Assembly: GCF_000208925.1 (NCBI RefSeq)
Contig: NW_001914884.1
Span: 49,643-113,642 of the forward strand
Direction: 5' to 3'
Length of the DNA: 64,000 nt
Source of the DNA: Entamoeba histolytica HM-1:IMSS
Lineage: Eukaryota > Evosea > Mastigamoebida > Endamoebidae
The notes beneath the pieces were generated by a model that worked only from the letters and a program-made list of their open reading frames with translations, ran no database searches and was not told the DNA's origin. Shown here in pieces: positions 62,180 to 64,000 of this stretch (its first letter is position 1; each line of letters starts with the position of its first letter). The translations under genes were made by a program, and so were the position numbers.

Positions 62180-64000
62180 ATGTTTAATAATTGTCAGATA
62201 GTCAATAGATATGATCACTTTGAAAATAGACATTGGTACAATTGTGAGAACAATAAAAATTATAATCAAAATTATAATTATCCTAATAGAAGATGTAAAC
62301 AATATCATTACAAAAACAGAAACAATCAGAAGATGATAAAAAGAAGTAAAAATAGTGTATTAAAGAAAAGAGATGAAAGAACTAAAGAATGGAAAGAGAA
62401 GACGAAATAATAAAAGAATTGATGGAAAGGATTGAAGAAGTTGAAAAGTTAGTAACAAGAATAAAAAGGAAAAGAAGAAGAGAAAGAAATAGCAATGGAA
62501 AAGGAAGAAAAGAAGAAATAATACAAGAAGAAGTTAAAGAAACAGATGAAGAAGAAATAGAAGTAATTAAGAAAGAACAACAAAAAGAAATAGAAGATAT
62601 AATAAAAGAGAAAGAAAAAGAAAAGAAAGCAAATGAAATAGAGAATAATAAACAAAGGATAAAAAAAACAGAAGAACAAACAAAGAAAGAATTACAAGAA
62701 CAAATAGATAGAAGTGTAGAAAATAATAAAATAAAGAGAGAAAGAAACACAAGAATGAATAGAGGAAGTAGAAAAAGAGATGAATAGATAGAAGAAATAC
62801 TTAGAGAAGAAGAAAATAATATTATAGAAAGAAAAAGAGAGAAGAAAGAGATAGAACAAGGAACAATAAAAAGACAAAAATATCGGGAATAGAAAGTACG
62901 GAAAATATTTAGAAAGAATAGAAAAAGAGTAATGTAGTAGAAGAGAAACAAGAAATGATAGAACAAAAGGAAAAATGAAGAAGAAAGAAGAGAAACAAAA
63001 ATAAGAAAATACATAAGTTATGGAATGAATAAATTAAATAATAAATTAAAAAAAGAAAATAAGAATGGAAGAAACAAGAAAATAAAGAAAGAATAACATA
63101 ATTTTATTACAAAAGAAGAATATATCAAAATAAACAAAGAAATGAGATGGATTAAAAAGACATCATAAAACATATCAATAAAATAGTAGAAGATATGAGA
63201 AGTAATACAGAAAATATAGAAAATGAAAGAATAAAAGAAATAATAAAAATGAACAATAAGATTGATACAGAATATATTGATGATTTAATAAGAAAAAGGA
63301 AAAGATAAAAAAGAAAGGAGTTATATTTAGTATTATTTTCATAGTAATATTTTTGATGAAATAATAAAATACAATAATAAGAAATGGGAATTGAAAGAAA
63401 TATCAAAGAAATACAAAAACAATTATAAAATGATATATATATAATTGAAAATAAATAGAATATAAATTTATATGATATAAAAAGAATATAGGAGAAATAA
63501 ACTAATGTAAAATAAATAAAATACAAGATATATTAATAAGAGGAAATTATAAAATAAGAAGGATATTAAGAATAAGAATCTTACAAGAAGAAAATAATAA
63601 GAATAGAAGTGAATGAAGAAATAAAAGAAATAAGAAAGAAACTGAATTAAATAAAAGAAAAAGAAACAATTTTATTTTTGAATCAAATATATAATAAAGA
63701 AAGAAAAATAAATTTAGAAAATGAAAGAATTAAAAAATAGATATAAGAAAGTAAAACAATAAAATTGAAAGGAGTAACAATAACAATATAAGATATTGAA
63801 AAAGTAATAACTATAATACCATCATAGAATGCACAAATTATAAACACATTACAAGGATATTATCTGAAAAATAGAAAGTAATAGAGACAAAATAAAGAAT
63901 ATATTTAATGAATGGATACAAATACTAAAAACATTCACATTAGAAATGTTAAGAGGAAGAATAATTTTAATATATAAATGTAGAGATAATAAAAAATCCA
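62180..64000 (+). mobile_element. Plus-strand LINE, 5' part: ORF1 and start of RT, degenerate, open at window end
   Basis: A basic Asn/Tyr/Arg-rich start (RHWYNCENNKNYNQNYNYPN) runs to 62410 and continues in another frame (62389-62787) as a long charged coiled coil (MERIEEVEKLVTRIKRKRR, then IEDIIKEKEKEKKANEIENN). This is the plan of Entamoeba LINE ORF1. After many stops and frameshifts, the last 100 bases (63898-64000) are open in one frame. They code FNEWIQILKTFTLEMLRGRI then ILIYKCRDNKKS, the beginning of a LINE reverse transcriptase (W-xx-I-x-P-xx-W-RxGRIxLIYKxGD). The element is inactive in this stretch. The extreme purine bias of the strand is a LINE property here. Confidence 0.75.

Noticed and set aside
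62382..63014. 210-codon minus-strand frame of Ser/Phe/Leu
   Set aside because: Shadow of a purine-rich LINE strand; low complexity with no domain.

Overview
The window is eukaryotic nuclear DNA from an amoeba of the genus Entamoeba. The evidence is its strong A+T bias, compact genes with short gaps, very short introns with GTTTGT-like donors and TAG/CAG acceptors, TATA-like GTATTTAAA and AAAATTCA initiator motifs just upstream of ATGs, an Entamoeba-type hexokinase, class II aldolase and TLDc proteins, and remnants of R2-like LINEs with a restriction-like endonuclease. The species cannot be fixed from the sequence. One 100-N assembly gap (21401-21500) shows it is a draft assembly.

Layout. 1-12 kb: 5' end of a glycogen debranching enzyme (minus), CstF77/Rna14 (minus), a PLP-dependent Orn/Lys/Arg decarboxylase (plus), a small acidic protein, NAA15 (plus) and importin-beta-3/IPO5 (minus). 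12-14.7 kb is gene-free. 14.7-22.3 kb: raptor (with a 9-codon first exon), a pyruvate kinase-like protein lacking the C domain, a VIT-vWA protein and a BAR protein, the last two both cut by the gap. 22.8-24.6 kb: a two-exon CBM20 / EAEEKARQ-repeat / tail-anchor protein. 25.1-26.3 kb: dead LINE 3' end. 27.3-36.3 kb: a four-exon PTEN fused to DUF547, an unknown protein, an M16 peptidase, ribosomal protein eL18, a coiled-coil protein, a three-exon R-SNARE and a Trm4/NSUN2 RNA methyltransferase. 36.5-41.7 kb: a 1725-residue surface protein. 41.7-49.1 kb: a TLDc-like protein, a rearranged LINE remnant, a three-exon STK19-like gene, an unknown protein, UBA3 and hexokinase. 49.1-52 kb: gene-poor, with another LINE 3' end. 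52-61.2 kb: class II aldolase, a DF-motif adaptor-like protein, a two-exon RING protein, a TLDc protein, a membrane protein and a glutaredoxin-fold/PH-like protein. 61.8-64 kb: a LINE 3' fragment that is a perfect inverted copy of the one at 51.1 kb, then the 5' part of a plus-strand LINE that runs off the window inside its reverse transcriptase domain.

Functional links. Hexokinase, aldolase, the PK-like protein, the debrancher and the CBM20 tether all concern glucose or glycogen. PTEN-DUF547 and raptor are growth-signalling parts. BAR, R-SNARE and the DF-motif protein belong to membrane traffic. There are no operons. Neighbouring genes are mostly unrelated, so co-location alone says little. 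The items most worth a second look are the CBM20 tail-anchored repeat protein, the PTEN-DUF547 fusion, the rebuilt intron-containing genes that simple ORF reading splits or truncates, and the 280-bp perfect inverted repeat flanking a 10-kb gene block.
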